Part shown: piece by piece, positions 50,837 to 60,880 of the stretch
Layout: each line of letters starts with the position of its first letter
How positions within the stretch are numbered: the stretch's first letter is position 1
Assembly (NCBI GenBank): GCA_964523395.1
Contig: CAZFXS010000011.1
Location: 37,632 to 101,631 of the forward strand
Length of the DNA: 64,000 bases
Source: JANYJZ01 sp964523395
Lineage (GTDB): Bacteria > Bacteroidota > Ignavibacteria > UBA10030 > SZUA-254
Reading direction: 5' to 3'
The notes under the pieces: model-generated
Seen by the model: only the letters and a program-made list of their open reading frames with translations
What the model was told of the DNA's origin: nothing
Databases searched by the model: none
Position numbers and translations under genes: made by a program

Positions 50837-52690
50837 ATGAAGTTACATCTTTCTTCGATTGTTAAAGCAACGTTCGCCATTGTATTTCTTTTCAGCCTGT
50901 TGCTGGCTGGAGGCTGTAATCTCGATGGCGGAGGAAGCCTTTATAATAAGTTAAGTCCTGAAACACGGTTGTCTAATGTCCCTCCAAATGGAATCATTTC
51001 ACAGAATCCTCGTTTATCTCTTGCATGGGTTGGCGATGATGCCGATGGTTATGTCGTGGCATTCAAATACCGCTGGAACTTCAGATTGAGTGCCGCCGAC
51101 ACATTCCAATATAAACCATGGACGACCATTCTTAATGTTACTATTAATAACCTTGCCAATCTCGACGGGCAAACACTTGCGCTTGTGATGATGGGCGACG
51201 AAACAGTTGCGCCAAAGGTTTACAAATATTTTTCAACATTACCGCCGGAAGGGCTTGATATTTCTCTTGCGGCCCCGTTAATTCTTGGCGACACGATACT
51301 TATTGAAGGTGTGAGAGTATTTGCATCGAATCCTGACGGTGAGCGTTATCCGATTCATACCAACCCCAGAAGCGGAACATTCATTTTTGACTCGCAGGAT
51401 ATTCTGAACCCCCATACGTTTGAAGTCGCATCGATCGATAACGATGGGATGGTTGATCAAACACCGGCTCAAATCTTTTTCCAGACACCTCAGGTTGCCC
51501 CTCCCTCGACTGATATTGATATCGCACCATCAGACACGGCTCTTGTTTTGGATTATAAAACAGATACATTCAACGGTATCAGGTTTACCTTTTTTGGAAT
51601 AGACGAAAACAGTCGCACCTTAGATTTTCAGTGGGTAATTGATAAAGACATATGGCAGGCTACGACAGGCCGGGTTCCTTGGAGTGACTTTAGCTCGTCA
51701 ACGGAGGCATACGTTACGGCAGCCGATTTTCCTGATAAGTATGCTATTAACCACAGATTTTATGTCCGTGCCCGCAATGAGTTCGGATCGATTGATACGC
51801 TAGGGTACTATACCCGTGTTGTTAATTTGGCCGGCGGAGGAACGCGCGTAGATACTATTTTTGCTCATCGTGATTTTTATACTGTATACCCTGGGTTTAA
51901 ACGACCCGGGTATAGTCCTAAAACACTTCTGATTAATAACTCATACGACTTTGATACAAGTGCCATTCTTCCGGGCAGGCCGAACTATCAGGCACTTGAA
52001 CAATATTACCGTGATATCTACAACGCGTTGGGTAAGACAGAAGGCGTGGACTATGTCATGTGGAGGGTTCGTGATCAGGGTTTTCCCGGCAGAGGTCTGT
52101 TAGGTCAGTTTGATAAAATCCATTTCTTCGGCGATGTCGTCAATTTTGTAAACTTCAAATGGAGTAAACCGGCAGGAACAGAATTATTCTTTGGCCCCGG
52201 TCCACAACGTATTTTGCTGGATTATTGTTATATCGGCGGAAAACTTATATTTAACGGCTGGAACTCCACCAGAGTTGACCAGACTTCGCCTCAACCAGAA
52301 TTCTGGAACAATGTTCTGCATATTTCTACACAGCAGGCTGTTGAACTGCGCACTCCGGTTTCACTTACTCCGGCTTTCTTTTATGGGGCGTTTGCTCAGG
52401 CGGGCTCGGGTTATCCCGATGCACCACTTGATGAAACAAAGGCTGATACTGCCACCGCGTGGCGGGGTGGGCTTCCGGCGTTTTTCTGGTATCAGTTAAG
52501 CGGCTTTGGAGAGATCATATATCGCCTCAATGCCAGGACACCCGGGCTCGACGGACTTCCTCTGGGTGTGCGTTACCTCGGAATTACCTATGACACGTTC
52601 TTTTTTGGATTCCCGCTCTATTACGTAGATAAGACCTCAGCGATAGCGCTTGTGCGAAAAGCTCATGAAGAATTTGATAGTCCACATTAA
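50837..52690 (+). CDS. Large surface lipoprotein of unknown function
   Basis: The 617-residue protein has a lipoprotein signal with lipobox LAGGC (Cys27) and mostly beta-type sequence: fibronectin-like strands in the first half (LSLAWVGDDADGYVVAFKYRW, FRFTFFGIDENSRTLDFQWVID), then a globular C-terminal half (about 350-617) with KTLLINNSYD and FHIHFFGD-like strands. It does not look like SusD. It lies directly upstream of the TonB-dependent receptor (11-bp gap), the place where a substrate-binding surface lipoprotein would be expected. The function is inferred from position only. Confidence 0.75.
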   Translation: MKLHLSSIVKATFAIVFLFSLLLAGGCNLDGGGSLYNKLSPETRLSNVPPNGIISQNPRLSLAWVGDDADGYVVAFKYRWNFRLSAADTFQYKPWTTILNVTINNLANLDGQTLALVMMGDETVAPKVYKYFSTLPPEGLDISLAAPLILGDTILIEGVRVFASNPDGERYPIHTNPRSGTFIFDSQDILNPHTFEVASIDNDGMVDQTPAQIFFQTPQVAPPSTDIDIAPSDTALVLDYKTDTFNGIRFTFFGIDENSRTLDFQWVIDKDIWQATTGRVPWSDFSSSTEAYVTAADFPDKYAINHRFYVRARNEFGSIDTLGYYTRVVNLAGGGTRVDTIFAHRDFYTVYPGFKRPGYSPKTLLINNSYDFDTSAILPGRPNYQALEQYYRDIYNALGKTEGVDYVMWRVRDQGFPGRGLLGQFDKIHFFGDVVNFVNFKWSKPAGTELFFGPGPQRILLDYCYIGGKLIFNGWNSTRVDQTSPQPEFWNNVLHISTQQAVELRTPVSLTPAFFYGAFAQAGSGYPDAPLDETKADTATAWRGGLPAFFWYQLSGFGEIIYRLNARTPGLDGLPLGVRYLGITYDTFFFGFPLYYVDKTSAIALVRKAHEEFDSPH

Positions 52691-52701
52691 AGGAGTATAA
52701 C

Positions 52702-55584
52702 GTGAAAATGATACAACGGATTTTGGTTTTCACTGGCATCCTGCTGATTGCGTTAGGCAGTGTAGCCCTTGCCGGAAATACAGGAAAAATCATTGGGAAA
52801 ATAACCGATAAGTCAACGGGAGATCCTCTCTTTGGCGTTAACGTGCTTGTAGTCGGAACAACGCGTGGTACTACCACAGATCTGGATGGTAAATATGTTA
52901 TCATCGGTGTTCCGATTGGCTCTTACACCCTCCGTGCAAGTCAGGTGGGGTATGCACAGGTCGAAGTTACAGGCGTGCGTGTCGGCGCGGATGAGACAAC
53001 TTCCCAGGATTTTAAGCTTGTAGATGATGCAGTTCAAATCGGTGGTGTGACAACCACGGCCGATGCAATGCTTGTAAATAAACTGACTACTTCGTCCACT
53101 CAGACAGTCGGTAAAGAAGCCATTGAAAGTATTCCGAATGTTAAGAGTGTTGAAGACGTGTTGAAACTTCAGGCTGGCGTCGTTAAACAAGGTAATAACC
53201 TGTTTCTGCGGGGCGGGCGCGCGAATGAAGTGCAGTACCTCGTTGACGGTATTCCGACAAATAACATTGTCGGAAATTCCGGTGACCTTGTCGCGACAGG
53301 AAGCGCAAATGCTCAACTTGCCGCTCTCTACGCAGGCGTACAGTCGGGAACGGTCGGCGGCGGCGCAAGCGGATTATCAGTTTCCGCAAACTCCATACAA
53401 TCTGTCAGTGTGCAGACAAGCGGTTTTGACGCCGATTATGGAAACGCGCAATCGGGTATTATTAACATCACAACAAAGTCTGGAACGGATAAATATACGG
53501 GCTCTGTTCAATACAGAACAGATCGCATCGCGACCAGTAATCAGAATGAAATCTATAGCGCATTTTCACTGGGCGGACCTGAACCTCTCACAAAATACCT
53601 GTTGCCGCAATTAGGCGCAGAGATACCCGGAAACCTTACGTTCTTTTTCAGCGCCGACATGGCGCGCAGTGACGGCGCATACAACTATGAGAAGAATGAT
53701 TTTTACAACCCCATTGAACGGAAAGTTCAGCTCAACGGTTTTCTTGGCGGACTGCTCAACGGGTTTGGGTTCCGGTATCGTGAAAACCAAAGAAATAATT
53801 TTACGTTTAATTCAAAGCTGCGTTATGATATCAGCGGTAACGATCAAATCAGCTACGGTTACCGTGCCAGCCTCGCCTCGAGCCATGGCTACAACCGGGC
53901 ATACAGGTTCAGGGCTGATTCATCATCGCTTGGTTCGAATCTGTCAATCCAGCATAATTTACAATGGACACACTTTTTTGGAGGGGGTAAGTCATTTATC
54001 AAGATGTATCTTGCGCGTAACGAAAACCAGGATGGCAATGATGTCGCCGGTATCGCTCCGCCCCAATACTCCTCCGCATATGAAAACACAGATGTTAACA
54101 ATGACCTTTTCCTCGACCTAAGCACGAGCCAGCGCTGGTTTAATTCCATCAACAAAGTGTGGGCGTTCCGGTTTGACTTTAACAGTCAGATACATGATTT
54201 GCATTTGCTGAAGACTGGAATAGAATTCAATTATGAGGAAATCAATTCGACAGAAATTTTGAATCCCACTGCGCCAAAAGACATCAATGGCGTAACAGTT
54301 TCTCCGCCGTTTCCTGTGGGCGAAAATGGTCCTGACCGCGGACAATATCCGGGCTATGGGCTCGTTCGCTGGAATCTGAATAATTATCCAAACAGAGGCG
54401 GTGCTTATATCCAAGATAACATCGAGTTTTCAGGATTAAATATTCACGTCGGCTTACGATATGATTATCTTGATATTGGTAAGCAGGTGTTTTACGATGA
54501 CTGGATTCAGGAATGGAAAGACAATACGTTTCTGGAGCCCGAATGGGCGGAGAGGGAGCCGAGTTCAACCCCGGGAGTTCCGGGCGAATTCGTAAGGCTT
54601 TCGAATGGCAGCAGCTTCCTATGGTATGCTACTCACGGGAATTTCAGCCCGAGACTTTCTATCGGATATCCCGTCACAGACCGTATCGTATTTTATTTTA
54701 ACTATGGCCACTTCCTGCAATTCCCGGAGAGGGATAATTATTTCAGGGATCCGTTCGCGCAGACAACGGATAATCACCTGATTGGAAACCCCGATCTTAA
54801 GCCACAGCGTACAGTCGCATATGAGGCGGGGTTTGAAGATCAGTTTACAGATGACATGGCGTTTGCTCTCAGAGCATTTTACAAAGATATCTTTGATTAT
54901 CTGACAACCGTTCGTTTAACTTCACAGATTTCAATGTATAGAAACCTGGATTACGCGTCCGCGCGCGGTTTCGAAATTACAGTGAATCAATCTCTTTCAG
55001 GAAACTTCTCTCTGAATCTGAGCTATTCATATCAGATCGCAAAAGGGAGATCGTCAAACGCGCTTTCAAATTATCTGCAGCCGGAATTTCAGCTTCCCCG
55101 CGAAGTTCGTCTTGACTGGGATCAGAATCATACGGCCAATGTGTTTGCAACGTATCGTGTGAGCCCGAAAGAAGAAGGAAAATTTTTGGGACTGAATAAT
55201 TACGGTGTTTCATTAACATGGAGTTTTGGAAGCGGATTCCCGTATAGTCCGTATATTCCCGGGCGAACAAGCGTTCAAAGTCAGTTCCTGCAAAACAGTG
55301 AAACGAAACCGTATACCTCTACCATTAACCTGTCCCTGTATAAGGGATTCAGATTTACGGATAATATTAACATTATCGCAACACTCGATGTGACGAATCT
55401 TTTGAACAGGAGAAATGTTATCTCCGTCCAGTCATATAATGGCGACGCTCCAAAATTTGGTGATTATGACCCGCAGGCGGGCTATACATATCCATGGTAT
55501 CAAGCGGGATACAGACTTCTTGACCCCACGAATTTTGATGCCCCTCGTCAGGTGTTTCTTGGTCTAAAACTAAATTGGGAATAA
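52702..55584 (+). CDS. TonB-dependent outer-membrane receptor with carboxypeptidase-regulatory domain
   Basis: The GTG at 52702 follows AAAGGAG at 52688-52694. The 960-residue protein has a signal peptide (about 1-24), an N-terminal beta-sandwich (GKIIGKITDKSTGDPLFGVNV, about 28-110), a plug domain with LFLRGGRANEVQYLVDGIP near 170-190 and QSGIINITTKSG near 250, then a large barrel ending in the aromatic strand VFLGLKLNWE. Such receptors import siderophores, cobalamin, glycans or peptides with TonB energy. It lacks the SusC-specific partner SusD here. The substrate is unknown. Confidence 0.9.
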   Translation: MKMIQRILVFTGILLIALGSVALAGNTGKIIGKITDKSTGDPLFGVNVLVVGTTRGTTTDLDGKYVIIGVPIGSYTLRASQVGYAQVEVTGVRVGADETTSQDFKLVDDAVQIGGVTTTADAMLVNKLTTSSTQTVGKEAIESIPNVKSVEDVLKLQAGVVKQGNNLFLRGGRANEVQYLVDGIPTNNIVGNSGDLVATGSANAQLAALYAGVQSGTVGGGASGLSVSANSIQSVSVQTSGFDADYGNAQSGIINITTKSGTDKYTGSVQYRTDRIATSNQNEIYSAFSLGGPEPLTKYLLPQLGAEIPGNLTFFFSADMARSDGAYNYEKNDFYNPIERKVQLNGFLGGLLNGFGFRYRENQRNNFTFNSKLRYDISGNDQISYGYRASLASSHGYNRAYRFRADSSSLGSNLSIQHNLQWTHFFGGGKSFIKMYLARNENQDGNDVAGIAPPQYSSAYENTDVNNDLFLDLSTSQRWFNSINKVWAFRFDFNSQIHDLHLLKTGIEFNYEEINSTEILNPTAPKDINGVTVSPPFPVGENGPDRGQYPGYGLVRWNLNNYPNRGGAYIQDNIEFSGLNIHVGLRYDYLDIGKQVFYDDWIQEWKDNTFLEPEWAEREPSSTPGVPGEFVRLSNGSSFLWYATHGNFSPRLSIGYPVTDRIVFYFNYGHFLQFPERDNYFRDPFAQTTDNHLIGNPDLKPQRTVAYEAGFEDQFTDDMAFALRAFYKDIFDYLTTVRLTSQISMYRNLDYASARGFEITVNQSLSGNFSLNLSYSYQIAKGRSSNALSNYLQPEFQLPREVRLDWDQNHTANVFATYRVSPKEEGKFLGLNNYGVSLTWSFGSGFPYSPYIPGRTSVQSQFLQNSETKPYTSTINLSLYKGFRFTDNINIIATLDVTNLLNRRNVISVQSYNGDAPKFGDYDPQAGYTYPWYQAGYRLLDPTNFDAPRQVFLGLKLNWE

Positions 55585-55592
55585 GGTCAATT

Positions 55593-58028
55593 ATGAAGAA
55601 GGATAAGATTATGAAGTTTGTGGGAATGACAGTACTGTTTATTCTCGTTGTTGGGTTTGAATCGTTCGGGGGCACAAAGCCCGGCGCTCAAGTAAAACAG
55701 AATGATCGTTTTTTTGAACCTTCAAAATCTTCTGTAGGGTGGGCAAAGCGAGTGGCGCAGGGATTTAATATGCAGGTCTGGATATCCAATCAAATGTGTC
55801 TTGGCCTGCAGGCATGGGATGTCGGATCCGGCGCGGAAGTCCCCGTCCCTCCGAATTATGGCCTTGAATATCCGGTTGGATCCGGTATCGAGCATTTATT
55901 CGGTGCAGGTCCATGGATTGGGGGCATTGTGAACGGTGCGCGGCGTGTTTCTGAGGGTTACAACGGTGATAGCGCAGAAAAATTCTTTTTGCCTAATCAA
56001 AACCGTCCCTTGAGAGAACTTATCTGGCACACCTCGACCACTGAGCGGGATCCCAACGAACCAAACAGACGGGGATGTGATGACGATGGGGACGGCAGAG
56101 TGGATGAAGATGATCTTGACGGTATGGATAACGACGGCGACTGGGTTTTAGCTCTGGATGACGTTGGAGCTGATGGAATTCCTGATTCTCTTGAGATCGG
56201 TTGCAAAGGCCCGTATTCGTCGACGAACCTCGATCCTGCGTTTGATAATTTTGAACCTTCCAAAGTGGATGAATGTCACCCGGATGCGTTAGGCAATTTC
56301 CGCCGGAAAAATGATGTTGACCTTTACACTGAAAAAAACAGACTTCAGGATCATGGCGAGCCGCATGTTGATGAAGATTACGCCGCCATTTCTGAACGGG
56401 ATTATTACACCTCTGCTACCGATACTATTGCCACCGGGGGTCATTTTCCTCTCGGTGTGAAGGTGATTCAAAAGTCATACGCCTGGTCAGGAAGTTTTGC
56501 GGAAGGCGTTCTTCCGTTTGATTATTATTTTGTCAATGTTGGCAGAAATATCATCAAAGATGTATATGTGGCATTTTTTGCTGATATGGATGTCGGTCCT
56601 ACCAACGTGTCAGGATATTTTCAGAATGACTTTGCCTGTTATGAAGAATCATTACGAACGGCTTATATCCACAACCCGATTGATAGAGGCTCCACACCGC
56701 TCGGGATCACGGTGCTCAATACACCGAGGCCTGTCGATTCTTTAGATTACGTTTTTCAATGGTATGACTTTACAACTCTTCAAGGACCAGGAACAGTTGA
56801 TTCAAACCTTTATAGCTGGATGAGCGGTGAAGCGTTTCCAACACAACCCATTGCGACATGTCAATCGCCGACAGGTACCTCAGATACGCGATTCTTCTTC
56901 TCGTTTGGACCTCTCGGAACTCCAGAGAATCCCTTAGATCAGGAAAGCACTCGCTTGTTTAAACCCGGGGATACTCTGAAGATCTCGATCGCTCTCGTTG
57001 GTGGTGAAGGAGTAGATAAAGGGCCAAATAATCTGAAAGCGAATGCCGAAAAAGCTATTAAGCTTTTTAAACGTGGGTTTATTGCTCCGACGGTCCCTCC
57101 ATCGCCTGCGTTAAAGATTACAGAAGGTTTTAGGAAAATAACGTTAGAATGGGGGCGTTCTGTCGGCGATTCGCTCCGCGCAATTGGTCGATGGTTTGCT
57201 CAGGATCCCACGGAGCTGTGGGATGATTCGAACAAAATTGCCCAGGGTTTCCCTCCCGACAGCTGGAGAAGGCTCAACCCCCCGTGTGATCTTACGGGAG
57301 GTTCCGGCGGCTGCGGTACGGGTCATCGCTGTGTTGACGGATACTTGCCGGGAGGTCGTGTGTTTGAAGGGTACAGGCTGTACAGAAGTGAGGATCCGAA
57401 TGATCCACCCTCAGCGAAATCTTTTACGTTGCTAAAACAGTTTGATATTCCGGATGATGACTACGGGTATAACGTAGGTCTTGATACAGTTTTTGTTGAC
57501 TCGAATTTAGTTCGCGGTAAGCGATACTGGTATTCAGTAACGTCGTTTGGAATTCCGGACGTTTCGATTGTCGAAGTTCCTGTAGAAGGAGGCGGGGTAA
57601 GATTTGACAGTTTATTTACCGAAAGCCCTGAATCAGATCTTGTTGAGAATCGAAAGCGCGTAGATCTTACTTTTTCAGCGTCTGAAAAGGTTGGTGAAGT
57701 GCTTGTTGTTCCAAACCCCTATAGAGTTGATAATGATTATACCTATGAGAACGGCGGATGGGAAGGCCTTGGCAGATCATGGAGTGAGCAAAACAGGTTA
57801 ATCCGGTTTATCCACCTGCCGAGAAAGTGCGTCATCCGGGTATTCACTATCGCGGGAGATCTTGTCACAACGCTAAACTATGAGGCACCTGAAAGTAATC
57901 CTGATGCAGGGCAGTTGGACTGGAACCTGCTTAGTGAAAGCAATCGCGCGCTCGCGAGCGGTATGTACGTCTTCTCGGTGGAGTCTGAGCTTGGTACTCA
58001 GATTGGTAAATTTGTATTGATTCGTTGA
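55593..58028 (+). CDS. Large secreted protein, paralogue B, with TSP3-like Ca-binding motif
   Basis: The ATG at 55593 follows AAGG at 55583-55586. The 811-residue protein has a signal peptide and the same order of blocks as the protein at 32986-35250: VAQGFNMQVWISNQM, GAGPWIGGIVNGARRVSEGY, an acidic DDDGDGRVDEDDLDG region, CQSPTGTSDTRFFFSFGP, and the end VVPNPYR, IRVFTIAGDLVTTL, GMYVFSVESELG, GKFVLIR. It has an extra cysteine-rich insertion near 575-600 (CDLTGGSGGCGTGHRC). It lies between the TonB-dependent receptor and the PorV-like barrel, so it may be their secreted partner. Confidence 0.78.
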   Translation: MKKDKIMKFVGMTVLFILVVGFESFGGTKPGAQVKQNDRFFEPSKSSVGWAKRVAQGFNMQVWISNQMCLGLQAWDVGSGAEVPVPPNYGLEYPVGSGIEHLFGAGPWIGGIVNGARRVSEGYNGDSAEKFFLPNQNRPLRELIWHTSTTERDPNEPNRRGCDDDGDGRVDEDDLDGMDNDGDWVLALDDVGADGIPDSLEIGCKGPYSSTNLDPAFDNFEPSKVDECHPDALGNFRRKNDVDLYTEKNRLQDHGEPHVDEDYAAISERDYYTSATDTIATGGHFPLGVKVIQKSYAWSGSFAEGVLPFDYYFVNVGRNIIKDVYVAFFADMDVGPTNVSGYFQNDFACYEESLRTAYIHNPIDRGSTPLGITVLNTPRPVDSLDYVFQWYDFTTLQGPGTVDSNLYSWMSGEAFPTQPIATCQSPTGTSDTRFFFSFGPLGTPENPLDQESTRLFKPGDTLKISIALVGGEGVDKGPNNLKANAEKAIKLFKRGFIAPTVPPSPALKITEGFRKITLEWGRSVGDSLRAIGRWFAQDPTELWDDSNKIAQGFPPDSWRRLNPPCDLTGGSGGCGTGHRCVDGYLPGGRVFEGYRLYRSEDPNDPPSAKSFTLLKQFDIPDDDYGYNVGLDTVFVDSNLVRGKRYWYSVTSFGIPDVSIVEVPVEGGGVRFDSLFTESPESDLVENRKRVDLTFSASEKVGEVLVVPNPYRVDNDYTYENGGWEGLGRSWSEQNRLIRFIHLPRKCVIRVFTIAGDLVTTLNYEAPESNPDAGQLDWNLLSESNRALASGMYVFSVESELGTQIGKFVLIR

Positions 58029-58047
58029 CCCGGACCAAAAGGAGAAT

Positions 58048-58998
58048 ATGAGCATGAACATTAAGAACCTCGTTTGTCACGTGTGTGTCGTTGCAGCACT
58101 ACTGTGCGTCGCCGGTGGCATCAGCTATGCCGGAAATCGCTCCGGGACAGTATCAGCCCAATTCCTGAAAATACCAACTTCCGCCCGCGCCATCGGAATG
58201 GGCGGAGCCCAGGTTGCTCTTGCTGACGGGATAAACTCCCTCGGATACAACCCATCGGGAATTTTGAGTGTCAAGGATCTCGGTGTGGGTATGACCTACA
58301 CTGCCTGGTTTGCTGATATTCAGCATTCATTTGCAGGTGCTGTAAAAAATTTTCCGGGCATCGGAGCTGTTGGTATCGGATTAACACTGTTAACCACAGA
58401 TGAAATGATAGAAACAACCCCGTCCTTTCCGGAAGGTACCGGACGTACATTCCGCCCGACCGAATACGCAATCAATGTGGGATATGCCAGACAAGTTACA
58501 GAACAATTCAGGTTCGGGATCAGTGGGAAATTAATTCAATCGTACTTGTATAATTCTGATCTTGGGACATCAACATTCGCGTTCGATATCGGAACGCTCT
58601 ATGACATTCCGATTCTGCAAAGCCGGATTGGTGTCTCATTGACGAATATCGGTAAGGATCTCCAGTATATCGATGAAACGTACTCACTGCCGACGGCGCT
58701 GAAATTCGGTGTCCTTGTTGACGTCGTTAAAGACGGCCAGAATTCACTCGTGACCGCACTGCAGGTAAATCGTGTCAATGACGCCGACGAACAGTACAGC
58801 GTTGGGGCGGAATATAAATTCAATGAGATTCTTGCGTTACGTGGAGGATGGAAATTTGCCTACGATCAGGAAGACGTCACAGCCGGATTCGGACTCAAAA
58901 CAACATCGCTCGGATTCAACGGGGTACTCGATTACGGATATAACAACTTTAAGTATTTGCCCGGAACGCACTCATTCACACTTGAAGTTCAATTTTAG
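58048..58998 (+). CDS. PorV/PorQ family outer-membrane protein
   Basis: The 316-residue protein has a signal peptide ending near GGISYAG and the conserved start QFLKIPTSARAIGMGGAQVALADGINSLGYNPSG of the PorV/PorQ (UPF0164) family, followed by about fourteen beta strands ending in FTLEVQF. PorV shuttles T9SS cargo from the translocon to the attachment complex. AAGGAG at 58039-58044 is 3 bp from the ATG at 58048 and 9 bp from another ATG at 58054, so the latter may be the true start. It directly follows a gene whose product has a T9SS-like tail. Confidence 0.87.
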   Translation: MSMNIKNLVCHVCVVAALLCVAGGISYAGNRSGTVSAQFLKIPTSARAIGMGGAQVALADGINSLGYNPSGILSVKDLGVGMTYTAWFADIQHSFAGAVKNFPGIGAVGIGLTLLTTDEMIETTPSFPEGTGRTFRPTEYAINVGYARQVTEQFRFGISGKLIQSYLYNSDLGTSTFAFDIGTLYDIPILQSRIGVSLTNIGKDLQYIDETYSLPTALKFGVLVDVVKDGQNSLVTALQVNRVNDADEQYSVGAEYKFNEILALRGGWKFAYDQEDVTAGFGLKTTSLGFNGVLDYGYNNFKYLPGTHSFTLEVQF

Positions 58999-59033
58999 TA
59001 TTTCCGGGACTCAGTTATTTATTGGAGATAATG

Positions 59034-60818
59034 ATGAATATGTTGTCTAAAAGTATATTTGCCGTCGTAATCATAGCCCTTTGGTTTACTTCAGGCTGCG
59101 AATTAGTCACAGATAATAAGATTCAACAGCCCCCTCCTGTAAAAGGAGATGATTTAATCATCAATGAAGTATTTACGCTTTCTCCCAGTAAGTACTATGC
59201 CTATTCCTGGATTGAGATGTTTAATCCGACCAACCGGGAAATCGGATGGTTCGAGAACACTTTTCCGGCCACCGGCCATGTCGTAGGCGCGGCGGGGACA
59301 ATATTGCGGACAGAGAATGACGGAATTCCCTGGTCTTCAATATCCCCCTTTTCCAATCCCGATTTTTATTCCGTGTTCTTTTCGTATCCTGATACGGGGT
59401 ATGTTGTTGGAGGGAACGGGACAATTAAGATCATCCGGAAATTGGGTTCGACGTATGACTTCAGCGATCCTGTAACTAATCCCGCGGCAGGAAGGGCAAT
59501 ATCTTTGAAGGGAGTTGCCGGCCCGACATTCAGCCCGACGCTGTATGCAGTCGGCGACAGCGGGTATATCATGAGGTCAATCAATCGCGGCAGTACATGG
59601 ACGAAACAGACAACAAACACCACGAAAAACCTGAATGGTGTTTACTTTGAATCATTTGTCGCTATCTATGCAGTCGGCGATTCGGGCACAATCTTAAAAT
59701 CACCGAGTGCGAACCAATGGCAACCACGATCTGTTGGCGCGGCGTATCAATCAAATAATTTTCAGGCAGTCTATTTTCAATCCGATACCGGCATTGTGGT
59801 CGGCGAAAACGGCGCCATACTGGTCTCGCGCAATGGCGGAGGGACTTGGTTCCCTGAATCGAGCGGTGTCTCCGTCACATTGCGTGCCGTGTTCTACAAC
59901 CGCGGTTACAACAAGGCGTGGGTTGCGGGTGACAATGGTGTCATTCTGATGTCCGAAGACGGCTTCAAAACCTGGACTCCACAGCCGAGCGGCACGACGA
60001 ATTCGCTTCGTACGATTGTCTTTGCTGATCAGCTTAAAGGGTGGGCGGCTGGCGCGAACGGAACGATTCTCCACACAACCGATGGCGGTGACAGCTGGAC
60101 ATTGCAGGAATCCGGTACAACAGCAAACCTTTACAGTATGCAATTTAACCCTCGGACAGTTCGTGTTCGGAACAGGCTTGTCTTGGAAATGTGGGCGAAA
60201 CGGAATGTCTTCTTCCTTGACCCCCGGTCTCCTTTTATTGAAGGCGTGAATCCGAATTTCGATTTTATAGTTTTCTCTGATACCGGCAAGGTATTCTATG
60301 ATCCAGGACTGCTGTTCGATTTGTCCGGTGGTTTTTTTGATCCTCCTCCTCCGGTTCCGCCTCAGGGATTTGTGATTATTAACAGCGACAGCTTACGATT
60401 TAAGGATCATACTGATATCGGTCCTGGTCATACTGATTTTCTTAACTTTGCAGTAAGCTTCACCGATACTAGCGTCTTTCGGGCGACAGGCGTGCTCTGG
60501 GATTTGCTTGATGCCGGTGAATTACGGTTAGTGAGAACATCCCGTAAACAACTCATTGCCGGCGGTGTTGATATTGGCCCGCAAACAACGGCAGTTGTTG
60601 ATGTTGTGCGCTGGGGCGGTTACCGTCCGGATCCGTCGTTATATTTGCCGGAACACCTTTATCCGAATAATGAACCTGCAGGATTTATTCCTGAGTGGTA
60701 TTCGCTTTCACGGTATGTCAATGATGCCGGAGGACCGGTAAATCAAATCAGCACGGCGGCGTCATTCTATATGTCACCGACGCCGATACCCGGCTGGTAC
60801 AGTCAAAAAGGAAAATAG
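59034..60818 (+). CDS. Ycf48/BNR-repeat lipoprotein with lamin-tail-like end
   Basis: From the ATG at 59034 (GGAG at 59024-59027; another ATG at 59031) the 594-residue protein has a lipoprotein signal with lipobox FTSGC. A split LTD-like start (DDLIINEVF and SWIEMFNPTNREIGW) leads into Ycf48/BNR-type blades, each with a phrase like AVGDSGTILKS, WVAGDNGVILMSEDGFKTW and WAAGANGTILHTTDGGDSW, and then a C-terminal beta region with VVDVVRWGGYRPD. It closes the surface operon. The propeller probably binds a protein partner; its function is not known. Confidence 0.78.
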   Translation: MNMLSKSIFAVVIIALWFTSGCELVTDNKIQQPPPVKGDDLIINEVFTLSPSKYYAYSWIEMFNPTNREIGWFENTFPATGHVVGAAGTILRTENDGIPWSSISPFSNPDFYSVFFSYPDTGYVVGGNGTIKIIRKLGSTYDFSDPVTNPAAGRAISLKGVAGPTFSPTLYAVGDSGYIMRSINRGSTWTKQTTNTTKNLNGVYFESFVAIYAVGDSGTILKSPSANQWQPRSVGAAYQSNNFQAVYFQSDTGIVVGENGAILVSRNGGGTWFPESSGVSVTLRAVFYNRGYNKAWVAGDNGVILMSEDGFKTWTPQPSGTTNSLRTIVFADQLKGWAAGANGTILHTTDGGDSWTLQESGTTANLYSMQFNPRTVRVRNRLVLEMWAKRNVFFLDPRSPFIEGVNPNFDFIVFSDTGKVFYDPGLLFDLSGGFFDPPPPVPPQGFVIINSDSLRFKDHTDIGPGHTDFLNFAVSFTDTSVFRATGVLWDLLDAGELRLVRTSRKQLIAGGVDIGPQTTAVVDVVRWGGYRPDPSLYLPEHLYPNNEPAGFIPEWYSLSRYVNDAGGPVNQISTAASFYMSPTPIPGWYSQKGK

Positions 60819-60841
60819 TTTTACCCAATAGTGTAAGTTGA

Positions 60842-60880
60842 ACAGAGCCGTCCGAATTTTCCGGACGGCTTTGTTATTTT
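60842..60880. terminator. Bidirectional rho-independent terminator
   Basis: AGCCGTCCG (60846-60854) pairs with CGGACGGCT (60862-60870), extended to about 13 pairs by flanking bases, with a 7-nt loop and TTGTTATTTT after it. On the - strand a less regular T-rich flank is present. It lies between the surface operon and the convergent peptidase gene whose stop is at 60874. Confidence 0.85.

Noticed and set aside
53225..54121. Overlapping + strand frames inside the TonB-dependent receptor gene
   Set aside because: They are alternative-frame shadows of a conserved receptor and carry no conserved motif.
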